A DNA stretch of 64,000 nt from Axinella damicornis (Eukaryota > Porifera > Demospongiae > Axinellida > Axinellidae): assembly GCA_963931865.1 (NCBI GenBank), contig OZ007515.1, positions 3,695,192 to 3,759,191 on the forward strand. Reading direction: 5' to 3'. Below, one piece after another: positions 11,453 through 22,295 of the stretch; the first letter of the stretch is position 1, and every line of letters begins with the position of its first letter. A program made the position numbers and the translations under genes. The notes under the pieces were generated by a model. The model was not told the origin of the DNA, did no database searches, and saw nothing but the letters and a program-made list of their open reading frames with translations.

Positions 11453-13699
11453 ATGACACAACAGTACGTGGAGCACAGAATAGCTGCAGAACAGCCGCCC
11501 GTGATTGTTTCAGACCAAGACAATAATGTACTGATGGAGCAAATCCTGTACATCTGGAACCTAAAATTTAAGGTGTGTGTGCATGTGTGTTTATGCGTGC
11601 ATGTGTGTTTATGCGTGCATGTGCGTGTATCTGTACAAGAAACGGAGAGCGAAATGTTCAATAGTGACCCTTTTGTGGAGTGAAATTAATTAATTGGAGG
11701 AAACGATTGCAATGCAGCTGTATTAACAGTGCAGTACTGTATTTATTATTGCAGAAGTGGCATGAGTGCGTTGCATCCTTCTGTCCACCATCACTGACAA
11801 TTGTTGAGTTTGAAGACCTTAGAACTGAGGTGAGTATTAGTAGTATTGGAATGTATACAAGCAGAATGAGGTGGAAGAGAGGACTGAAAAATATTTTGAG
11901 CTCTGACACAAAACATACTAAGCAGTGTAAAGCATTTGATTAAAATATAGGTAGCATGAGGAGTATAGGTTTTATGCAACAGTGCATGTATAAAAGTGCA
12001 AATGTGCTAAGGTGGTTGGGTTTCTCTTGGGAGCCCATAGCTATGTTTATTGAATACACCTTTCCTCCTTGTTTCCTTGTTCAGGTATCTCCTAGGCAAT
12101 TACTACACCTACAACAAAAGTAAGTGCTCGCATACCTGCTTTGACTTTACTTGTCTAGACTGGCACCAACATTGAAATGACCTCACCTTTGAAGTTCCAA
12201 CTAGCCTAGGAATCATTTGTAACTTTTCCTGTTTGAACAATTGTCATGTCTCAGGTGGTTCTATGGTACTATATCAAGAAGAGAAGCCAGAAGTATCCTA
12301 CAAGATTTTGGTGGAGGTGATGGGTCCTTCCTCGTACGAACAAGCGAAAGCTTCAATGGGAAATTCGCCATCTCTTTTGTGTAAGTAAATTAGTGAATTT
12401 TTGTGGTTTTGTGCTTGGTTAGTGTTATGTTGCCACCAGAAGGTTATAGACACTCAATCAGTTAATTCTAGTACCTTAGGCAGCATTCCATGTATGTATA
12501 GACTTGACTGGTTATGGGGAGTGAAACGTATGAGTGGTCTGATGTGTACTGATACACTAGAAGGTGTGGACCTCTGAGCGTGTTGATGTGCCAAGCAGAA
12601 CCTTTTTGACTAGCCATATATACGATTTGGGTGGTTTAGCGTTATTGTGTTGAGTAGGCGGGCATACTTTGTTCCGTAAATGAATCAGCCAAAAAGAGAT
12701 TTTCTGGTTGGCACGATTTGACATGCAATCAAAGAAAGTTGCCATATCTATTGCTGGGAGAAGTGATACCAGGAAAGATATGTTGTTTGCAAGCGACCCC
12801 AGCTGGGCTCCAGCTGCACGTCAGCCAATGCAGCATGTTCAATTTCTAGCAAGGTAATGGAGATGAGGTTTAGTGACACTTCCTGCCTGTTATCTAAGAG
12901 AAGTTCATGAGGTAACCTACAGGTTGTGTGGGCCTGTGGTGGTATCTAGGCAACGGTGGTAGCTACCCCATGCTTGAGTCCTGGAAGGTTGTGTGTGCAC
13001 AGTTCTACTGAACTACTTTCCCCTCTAATCAGCTACCAGGTGTAAAGCAGTGGTAAATACCAGAAGATTATTGAACAAATAGTTTCTTTGATGTTGCAAT
13101 AAGAGCAGCCATTAGTTAGATAGCTGAGGCTTGCCCTCACACCAAGACAATGGTGCAATTCTCAGAATCGCTCCGTACACTAGACAACTTGTATATACCT
13201 CTTAACGTTGACTACTTTGGCACACACACGTCTGCACACACCTAATCGCACACACACCTGCAGCCATGAATCACGAGTGAAGCACATTGTTATTGAGAGC
13301 AGGCACGAATCTGTGGCCGGAGTGCTGTACAATGTGACACCCAAGGGTCCCTTTTTCCGGAGTCTCTACGATCTGATCGAAGAGGCCCAGAAGAAACCCA
13401 TCATACAGAATCACATGTTTGATGTGAAACTGGGAAAGTGCCCACCGAAGGTAAGAGGGGGTTTCTCGCTGATTGAATTAGAGCATGCCTTTGCTGAATG
13501 ATGCATTGCAAGTTGTTATGGTGCATTAGTGGGTGATTGACAGCCAATTTATGTGTTCCCTCCTCTTTTACCACACTTCACAATCACGTCACTTACACAC
13601 AAATGCACACACACACCACATGCACACACACACACACACACACGCACACATGCACACACACACACACACACACACACATGCACACACACATGCACACAC

Positions 13700-13732
<33 letters not shown>

Positions 13733-16700
13733 GCCGGACATGAGATGGTTGCATGGTGGAGTCAAATCACTGTCCCAAGCCGAACAGATTTTGAGAAAAG
13801 AGCATCGAGATGGAGCCTTCTTTGTCTACCAAACAAATTCGGAATATGCTCCCTACATCGTGGCATACAGGTATTGCACTCACAACATTTGAATAGGGAC
13901 TAAGTGTTTATTGTAATTACCTCTATGGAGAGGTCATTAGATGTCCTTTGGAATTGTAGTTTGCAGTTGTTTGGTCTTGCAGTATCCTTTCTCGGAAAGT
14001 ACAGTTATGATCCATCCACCTGTGATCCACCTGTTGTATGTTGTGTATTGCATGCCAACATTTTCCTGGAGCTCACTCAGCTCAGTGGAAGGGAGGAAAC
14101 CAGCCCATTCAGGGGAGGAAGTTAACTCTGGAGTTTCCCATTATTGGTCTGTAGGCGGTGTTGTGGGTGTGTAAACAATTAATAAAATTAGCACATTTGT
14201 GGTTTGGGTAGTTACATTGAGTTACTAGGAATATGGCTGTGTTGTTGTGGGTGTGTAAACAATAATTTATCAAATTAGCAAATTGTGGTTGTCTAATTGG
14301 AGAGAGGAAGTTAGGTAAGCAGTTTTACAGGAAGGTGGTCTGAAGGTCTTGTCAAAGCTAGCCAGCTTGTCAAAGCTAGCCTATAGGCTGTGCTGTTGTG
14401 GGTGTGTAAACGGTGTATAAACAATTAATTACATTGCCACACTGCAGTACTGTACAGGCATGTAACCCCAAAGACTAATAGCTGGTGATTACAGTATGCT
14501 GGACAAACTTGTTGTTCTCGACTGGGTATTTGCGGGCTTCTGGTTGCAGATCAAAGCTACGGCAAGTGTTATCACTGGCTGATGTATTAACTTCTTCTGT
14601 CCTTTAGTAATTAATTTCTTGCACAGAATAGTTGTAGGGCAATCATTATACAGTTAGCACTTCCTAGTAGGGTACTCACCTTAGGTATACTTATGATAAC
14701 TGATTTTATCGGTTCCTAGAACATACAGTTTTCGTTTCAGCAAATAGATGAATTCACCTGTTGAGCAATGAATGCTTTAAAACATCAATTAAGCTAATTG
14801 ACTCGTGACTTTGATGAGCACATCCAATAATTATTGAGTTTATTCACTTGTTGTTCTGTCCCAAGCCCCCCCCCCCCCCCCCCCCCCCCCCTTTCTGATA
14901 AATTCAGCATTTGCGATACTGCATCAACCCTCCCTCCACCCTCCCTCCGCTTTCACCAGGTGGGGTTGGAAATGTAGTTCAAAAAAATATTAACTTCTGT
15001 CCTTTAGTAATTAATTTCTTGCGCAGAATAGTTGTAGGGCAATCATTATACAGTTAGCACTTCCTAGTAGGGTAAAGTGGTTGGTTTAACTTCCCATTTT
15101 AAAGTACGCTTTCTATGGAATTGTCAGATCACTCACCTTAGGTATAACTGATTTTATCGGTTCCTAGAACATACAGTTTTCGTTTCAGCAAATAGATGAA
15201 TTCACCAGTTGAGCTTCAAAACATCAATTAAAATATAAGCTAATTGACTCTTGGCTTTGATGAGCACATCCAATAATTATTCACTTGTTGTTCTGTCCCA
15301 AGCCCCCCCCCCCCCCCCCACCTTCAACTGGCATTGTTGGCAGTATTGAGTGTATTCAGTCGTAGTTAATTTGCCTATTGTTTATTTCCCACGTAAACTA
15401 TGACCACGTTGGCAATGTTTGCCAGCAATGAATGTCTAGTGCCTTCACTTTCTGAGTAAATTCAGCATTTGCGATTTGTTGAACAATGCACGTAATTGTA
15501 TTGCATCAACCCTCCCTCCGCTTTCACCAGGTGGGGTGACGATGTTGTAATTGCAGGTTGTTTGACGTTTGCTAGAGACAAAATGGTTGGACTTCATAGC
15601 AGAATTCTTAAGCATTTAGTTTTCTGATTGTCTCGCTACAGGTCAAATGGCAGCATTCTTCACAATCTAATACTGGCAGCTCAGCGGCCAACCATGGGCT
15701 ACACACTGAACAACGTTAACTCCCCTGTGCTCTACAAATTAATCCACTACTTCATGGAGAACCCCATCAATGGAAGTACTGTGCTCAAGTTCCCTGTGGA
15801 AGAAGATGTGAGTGGGATTTATCTAGACAGTTCTTTAAATCCAATAGCTGGTGACAAGTCAGTCAACTAAGACAAAAATTGAATGTATATTGCCTGTATG
15901 GCTTTTGCCAAACTTTATAGTTGTGGTGCTGTGTGTGGCAGATTTCACAGTGTGTTTCTTTTGCATCCATACACAGCCCATGAGCACCAATTGTGGTGTA
16001 GCTATCAAGGATTGCGGTGGGGACAGGTCCAAGAATGAACTTCAGTTCAGAGTGGGAGACCTCATCACCAACATCTCTAAGCTATGTGATAAATGGTAAA
16101 TACACGTCTGTCTGTCTATCTGTATGGCAAATAGTGTGATACCGCACGTATCATCGTTTTTGATTTTTGGTGCACTCTTCCCCATTTGCAGGAGCATTGG
16201 AGACCATAGAGGAGATAAGCAAAAGTTCTTTCAAGCTGATTGTGTGAGACTACTCACAAGAGATGAAATTGACTACATCATCACTTTGGTGAGTCAGTGT
16301 TCATACTGCAATACGTATGGTATTCCAGGCCTGATGCATGTGAATTAATAGCCAGAGAGCAAGATAGTTAGCCAGGGAAGCAGAACATGAGTATATGTGT
16401 TGAGAATACTGCAAATAAGTGAAGACATACTGATGGACCAGTCTTCTACTGAATGAGTCAATTTGGAATAGCTTTGATATAACTAACAGCAGCATGCTAT
16501 GATTATAGCGGCTATGTTAGTTGGGTGGGTAGCTATATTGAATTTCATAAGGAAATGACCTTCCTCCTAGGCTCTTTCACTTTCTCTACTAGCTGTTTAC
16601 AATTTGTCTCATACATACGCATCCCTATACAGAGAGATGACAGAATGGCAAGTGGCTTTTCAAGATCAGAGTCCTTCCACTTCAGCACTCTTGATCTTCA

Positions 16701-17144
16701 GAGTGACTACCAAGTCAGCTTTGACATGCAAGATGGACCGTCAAGCACTCTAGTCATTGAACCAGTTCATTCCCCACCAAATCCAGTGATAAAGACATTC
16801 AGACACTACAAGCTTGCCTGCTCAACTGCAGAGGTAAGTTCCTCCTATTGAATAATTATAGTTTCATAAGAAAACTATGCAGCATGAAGCAGATATGATA
16901 TGCAGTTCTAGCTCAGTAATTAAGAGATGAGTCATTTCAGAGAAATGTTAAATTTGGACGTGTATGTAACATTTCCTCTCTATGTGGGCATAAACACTGA
17001 CTGCACTTTCATTCATTGTTTTCTCTGCAGGATTTGGAGGAATGGTATCAGACTCTGCAACATACCAAGTGTCTCCCAAAAATGGCAGGCAATATAGACC
17101 CCACTTCCCCAACACAACACAGAAAAGGCTGTGTCATTTGTTAG
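11453..17144 (+). CDS. Stand-alone PLC-gamma-type regulatory array: half PH, SH2, SH2, SH3, half PH (11 exons, 458 aa)
   Basis: Exons: 11453-11572, 11755-11829, 12085-12119, 12255-12380, 13264-13450, 13734-13870, 15642-15807, 15977-16095, 16192-16288, 16633-16833, 17031-17144; all phases close. Order: first PH half (about 25-65, MEQILYIWNLKFKKWHECV), nSH2 (78-180, WFYG and intact FLVR, Arg105), cSH2 (186-280, WLHGG; FLVR position is FFVY, Tyr213), SH3 (286-345, degenerate ALYDY), second PH half (about 355-435, ending in STAEDLEEWYQTLQ). This is exactly the insert between the X and Y halves of the PLC-gamma catalytic barrel. The EF hands, X, Y and C2 domains are absent: a divergent gene starts 595 bp upstream and a stop codon follows the second PH half. 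Inferred role: a non-enzymatic phosphotyrosine adaptor or PLC-gamma competitor. Alternative: a decayed gene, but the frame is open over 11 exons. Confidence 0.88.
13590..13733. repeat. (CA)n microsatellite forming an intron 3' end
   Basis: More than 100 bp of CA repeat runs straight into the acceptor of the second-SH2 exon at 13734, so it stands where a polypyrimidine tract is expected. Confidence 0.95.
14587..15540. repeat. Tandem segmental duplication in intron 6 of the PLC-gamma-array gene
   Basis: Copy A (about 14587-14970) and copy B (about 14990-15540) share the block starting CTGTCCTTTAGTAATTAATT, a poly-C run and the tail CTTTCACCAGGTGGGGT. Copy B carries extra inserted sequence. No coding content. 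Confidence 0.85.
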
Positions 17145-17271
17145 TACTTCGTGTCATTCTCAAACCAGAGATATATATGAGTGAACTCCATGACTTTTCA
17201 AAAAGCGATAATTACATTCTATATAAGAGCAGCCTTGAAGGCTATAAGTTTTATTTGTTTGTACACTTCAT

Positions 17272-17874
17272 TCATTGTGTTGTGCTTAGTTGTTGTATGA
17301 AACTGAGAAGGTGCATCTGTACTTGTATGTTTTGTGGATTGTTTGTGACTGTAAAAAGAGGTACTGCAGCTTGTTGCATTGTTGACTGTTGATCAGTGAC
17401 AATTTGATCCAATTCCAGAATTATTTTCTGATCTGTCAAACGTAACTCTTCAGCTAGTGTATTCTCGATGTCATTTCTCTCTTTCTCGTGGCGGGACCTG
17501 ACCAGTGGAAAGTTGTGGGGTCTGTTCACACAGTTGGCCAGCTCTTCTTTGTGTCTCTTGGCCATTTCAACTCGTTGAGTCTTTTGAGAACTAACCACTT
17601 TCATACGCTTGTTGAGATATGCCCTCTCACTCAGTTGCTGGATGTCTTCAAGCTCTTTTACAATTTCAAACACAGTACCATCCAGTAGGGAGAGGGCCAG
17701 ATCCTTCAGCTGGGAATCCACGAGTTTGGCATGAAAAGTAGAGGGCAACCTGTCTCGAAGCTGCTTCAGCTTCAAATAGAAAGTTTCAAATGTCTGCTTG
17801 TCTTCCTTTGAAAGTTTCCCAGTGTCAGATGGGCCATAGTCAATAGATGGCTCTCTTGCTAGGTTTCCTGCCAT
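17272..17874 (-). CDS. DGCR6: DGCR6 family protein (single coding exon, 200 aa)
   Basis: The protein carries the family's most conserved segments as recalled from human DGCR6: ALSLLDGTVFEIV, NRPHNFP, DQKIILELDQIVTDQQST and NPQNIQVQMHLLSFIQQL. It is largely alpha-helical and coiled-coil in character, with no membrane segment. Human DGCR6 (about 220 aa) lies in the 22q11 deletion region; its biochemical role is poorly defined. The start was chosen at MAGNLAREPS because 21 further in-frame residues upstream (from 17937) show no family similarity and look like 5' UTR. The 3' end faces that of the PLC-gamma-array gene, 127 bp away. Confidence 0.92.
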   Translation of the reverse strand: MAGNLAREPSIDYGPSDTGKLSKEDKQTFETFYLKLKQLRDRLPSTFHAKLVDSQLKDLALSLLDGTVFEIVKELEDIQQLSERAYLNKRMKVVSSQKTQRVEMAKRHKEELANCVNRPHNFPLVRSRHEKERNDIENTLAEELRLTDQKIILELDQIVTDQQSTMQQAAVPLFTVTNNPQNIQVQMHLLSFIQQLSTTQ

Positions 17875-20136
17875 GATGACCAAAATGTAGGTCCTACTGT
17901 ATGAAAGGAACCAACATTTATTTCCTGGTAAGCACAAACAGGGAAGTTACTGTAATAGAAGGTTGGCATTAATATATGGGACTGTACCCAACTCACCAAT
18001 TACCAGGAACCCATCAACAGAGCAGCTGCACAATCACCTAATAGCATCTTTTCTGGGAAATCCATTCCTGGAACACTTTAGCTAGGGCTGTGTAGCTATA
18101 GTTTGAAGCCAACTTAGACATCACTGTACTTGTCACAGACATGTAATCTCCTTTTGTGGACAAGATTCCTGGAAATACTTCATGGAAACTTATACAGTAC
18201 AGTGGTCTTGCCATGTAATACAGTAATGCACAATTTGATCACCACTGCCATAGCAACTACAGAATCTGAAGTTTCTTCCATTAGATGGGCCATAGGCCTA
18301 ACGTGTATCATGTTCAGTATAACACCATGTACTGTGAGCGCATAATTTACGTCATTATGTGCTAGCACTCCTGATAATACTCAAGGTATTCCACATTTGA
18401 AGGGATAATGTAGAGACAGACATGTTTTTTTTGTATGGGGACCTAGAGGAGTTTCACTGCTGGGGTCTATAATTTAGCCAATTCATCATAATTTGACCTA
18501 CATACGTAGCTTGTAACTAGCCAGGCCTGTGTGCCGCTTTCGGTTGCACGAAAGAACTGCATGCAATCGACGAAAAGCTGGGCGGGCCTGGGAACGAGGC
18601 TAGCTTGAAAGCACTTTTGCAACTGTATATAGTACCCAGCCTTATAGTATAGGCACGTTTGGGTCACCAAAGCATAATAACCTTGAGGCAATTAGACAAT
18701 GCACTGCAATGATAACATATTCATTGAAATCTGAGTTGCAAAGCACAGACATGGTTTCCTCATCCTTCAGACTGCATGGAGTATGCTGCAGCTGCTACAT
18801 GTACAAGGGATGGAACCTTTACCTAGACAAAACAATATTAGCACCAGCAAACAAAAAGAATTTCACTATACAACACTAATCACCAGAACATTTCCCCACC
18901 TATCTGTAGTCTAAGTAAACTTCACAGCCTTGTAGTACATTCATGGAGACATAATTATTCTGTGTAGCTTGTATCTTCCCACAATTCTAGTGAAATGTAT
19001 GAGATTGTTCAGTAGCAACAGGACTGCATGCATTGCAGCACATTTAGACCCTACAACTCTCATTCAAGCATAGGCTGTTATATATACCCGGCAGTTGTCT
19101 ACCTTTTGCTGGAGCTGCTGTACTTCACTGCAGTGAGGAGGCCAAACTACAGGCTGAAACATCTGTACGCCAAAAATGGGCAAGGGGAATTTTGTTACAA
19201 AACAGCAAAAGATATTTCTTTGCTCAACAAAGATGGTTGCCATGAGAACTCATTTTCTGTGGTACATAAGTAGCAGAACTACTGCTCAGACCAGCTTTCA
19301 GGCATTGATGCATTTAGCACTAGGGCTGTAAAGAAGTGAGTGAATGCCAACACATGCATGACAGGTGCCATGAATAGTGCATGGGACCCCAAATCCATGG
19401 GGCTCTAAAGCTTATGACATTGTGAGTGGGAAATAGTGCCACCATATGTCCAATTGCTTCAAGTTTGGATGCTCTGTTCCTGCTACCACTAGCTAGCATG
19501 GTTATGACACACACATAGTGCCATGTAGTCAGCTAGCTCGTCTGGTCTCCAGTTGCCTGACATCCATGATCGCAGCCACATGGCCCTGAAATGAGGAAGC
19601 TTACTCTAAGTTCCCAGACCACGCTGTACACAGAGGACCAGTTCTCGGGTGTAGCTTCCCAGACATTTATGTCTGATGAAGGTCGTTGACCACTTATAAA
19701 CTACAGTCAAGGTGCAGGGTGGACTTTCTCATCAGAGCTCTGATTGCTGTCCTTCTGCCGAAACCAATCTGTTCAATCTCATCACAGATAGTATGATCTC
19801 ATCTTGACCCTGATTGCAAGTGAAAGTATCGGTAGTGTACGTGGACATGGCTGAAAGCCATGAAAGCTCACTGTGAAAACAAGCTCAGGGGCTCCACTAT
19901 CTCTTTGTTATCCACTAATAGAGGCCATTTAGTTGAATGGTATAATAATTCATGGGGGTCGGGAGGGCAATTCTAAGAAACATGAAATTATGTCTCTTAC
20001 CAAGCCTCTGAGCTGCAATGCAATTTTGCCAGTCCGATGGATTACAGATTGACAGGGTCATCCTCCTAATATTGTAGGTCTTAGCTAGGTTCAAAGGTCA
20101 GATGCCCTATCAGGTGATCGCCATAGAGACTTGCGC
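17875..20136. other. Intergenic interval, DGCR6 (-) / PLA2G15 (+)
   Basis: A 2.3-kb divergent interval, the largest gene-free spacing here. No exon could be supported on either strand. A palindromic-family fragment lies at 18518-18603. Non-coding first exons or promoters of both flanking genes could be here. Confidence 0.6.
18518..18603. repeat. Palindromic element fragment, GAGGCTA family
   Basis: Right arm GGCCTGGGAACGAGGCTAGC is complete, with an internal CGAAAAGCTGGGCGGG block. The left arm is degraded. Confidence 0.6.
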
Positions 20137-22067
20137 ATGAAAGTACAAGCGAGATACATTATTATGGTCAAATCAGTGCTTCTTTCTGCGCTTCTGGCGT
20201 TAGGAGTGTTGGGATTACTTGCTCCGCGCGCCTGTCAGTCTGCAGTCGCCTCGGACATCTCCTTTCCCATTGTTCTAGGTGAGTTCTTGATAGATGCTCT
20301 TATGTTTACATGTACCTGATGCTCGCTATATCAACTTGTTTGTTGTTTTGTGTTTACACAATGTCAACAGTTGATAATTTAATCACTATTCTCTAAAGTG
20401 AGCAAGGAGAGCTTAATAATTAAAGAACACAATACTAAATATTAAAGAACACAAGGAGCACAAGCTTAATTAAAGAATACAAGGAGTGGTCACTCCAATA
20501 CATACTGTACTTAGAGCTGCAACTGGGTCGCCAGTGGCGATGACGGGAAGAATGCCATTTTGGATGACTTGAAATTCTGCTGATGGGCAGGAAATATTTT
20601 GTTGTGATGTCATCATTCATAGATATCACTGTCATGATGTCATGACGTCAGTCGAGTTGATGCTCTTCTTTGTACAGTTCCAGGCATCATTGGCAACCAG
20701 ATAGAGGCCAAGTTGAATAAGCCGACCTCACCTCACGTCTGGTGCGAGAAGACTCATGACTGGTTTACTCTGTGGCTGGAAGTGACCGAGCTCTTGCCTG
20801 AAGAGGTTTATTGTTTTGCTGACAACATGATGTGAGTTGCAACTTCTGTTCAATCCAAGGGTCCATCAACCTGTTGGTTAGCCTAGTGTGTAAGACGTAT
20901 GATCATACAGAAATATTATATCCATGCTCATTAGAAGAGGCGAGCCCCACACAGACGAGTAGAACATGAGCCGTGTCTGTCTACTTATGATTGCCCCCCC
21001 CAGGTTGCACTATGATCCTAAAACTGGGAATTACAGCAATACGGTTGGGGTGCAAACAAGAGTACCAGACTTTGGTGGTACAAGCAGCGTGGAGTACCTG
21101 GATCCCCACGCCAAGTTTTTTGAACCTGTACAGTACTTCCATGCCATGGTGGAACATTTTGTTGACAAAGGATATGTGAGGGGAAAGAGTATCGTGGCAG
21201 CTCCCTATGACTGGAGATATTCCCCCAGTAAGCAACAACTTATTCGTTATCTCATATGTACATGTAGCTATTACTGACATACATGTATGCACCTTCTTTG
21301 CAGATGGTTACCTGAAAGATGGTTACTATGACAACTTGAAGAATTTGATTGAAAAAACGTTCACCCTCAACAATAACACACCAGTAGTGCTCATTGCCCA
21401 CAGTATGGGTGCCCCCACCACTCTCTACCTGCTAACCAAACTAGTTGATCAGGATTGGAAGGACAAATACCTCAAGTCTTATATTACCATCTCTGGGGTC
21501 TGGCGTGGTGCAGCAAAGGCAGCCAAAGCTTTCTCATCAGGGGATAACGAAGGGATTATTATCGATAAGAACATTTGGGGACGATCAAGCCAGCGTACGT
21601 ACCCCAGCAATGCATGGCTGCTCCCTTATCCATCCGATACATGGACATCGAAGGAGATTCTGGTTGTCACTCCTACAGCGAATTACTCGGCATGGGATTA
21701 CGAAGCATTCTTCAAGGCCATGAACTATACAAGAGGCTACGACATGTTTAATGACATAAAGGACCTGACCGGAGACGCGCCAGCCCCCAATGTGACTACC
21801 TACTGCTTCTATGGTTCCAATGTGTCTACCCCATTACAGTTCATATATGGCCCGGGGGAGTTTCCAGATGTTGAGCCAAAGGTCATTAATGGCAGTGGAG
21901 ATGGAACCGTGAACATTGATAGTCTCCTGGTTTGTGATAGGTGGAAGCAGCAGCAAACGTATCCGGTCATGCTGCAGGGATTTGAAGGCGTTGAACATGT
22001 TCATACAATCAAGACTCCGTCCGTGATCGATGCAGTCGACAAAGTGGTGTACGACTCCTATCATTAG
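20137..22067 (+). CDS. PLA2G15: Lysosomal phospholipase A2 / LCAT-family acyltransferase (4 exons, 427 aa)
   Basis: Exons: 20137-20278, 20678-20831, 21004-21227, 21304-22067, phases closed. The family hydrolyses and transacylates phospholipids in the lysosome lumen. The N-terminal hydrophobic stretch VLLSALLALGVLGLLAP is a signal peptide, followed by the family opening PIVLVPGIIGNQIEAKL. Catalytic triad by position: Ser207 in AHSMG, Asp373 in GSGDGTVN, His405 in VEHVHTI. HVWCEKTHDWFTLW and AAPYDWRYSP are also typical. Several NXT/NXS sites suit a glycosylated lumenal enzyme. Length is close to the human enzyme (412 aa). The start at 20137 is chosen as the first ATG; Met at 20167 would still keep the signal peptide. 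Confidence 0.95.
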
Positions 22068-22295
22068 TGGGTGGATTTGTATCAATTTATTTATTCTAGC
22101 ATGTGTGCCGGCCCATTCATCTATTTTTTCCCACTTCCTTCTAAAATTATTACGTGGTTGATACATTCATGATGTGTTCAACTTCATAATAATATTATTA
22201 TGCTGCAATTTACAGGTATGTCAAGCATTATGCGAACTTGCATTGTAAAGGAGTTTCCATGACGATGATGATGCTCTTTGTGCTACTCATGTTGG

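Noticed and set aside
17875..17937. N-terminal extension of DGCR6 from an upstream Met
   Set aside because: The extra 21 residues are hydrophobic and unlike the family; the next Met gives the expected N-terminus.
19028..19273. 81-aa frame between DGCR6 and PLA2G15
   Set aside because: No similarity or splice context; kept as gene-free sequence.
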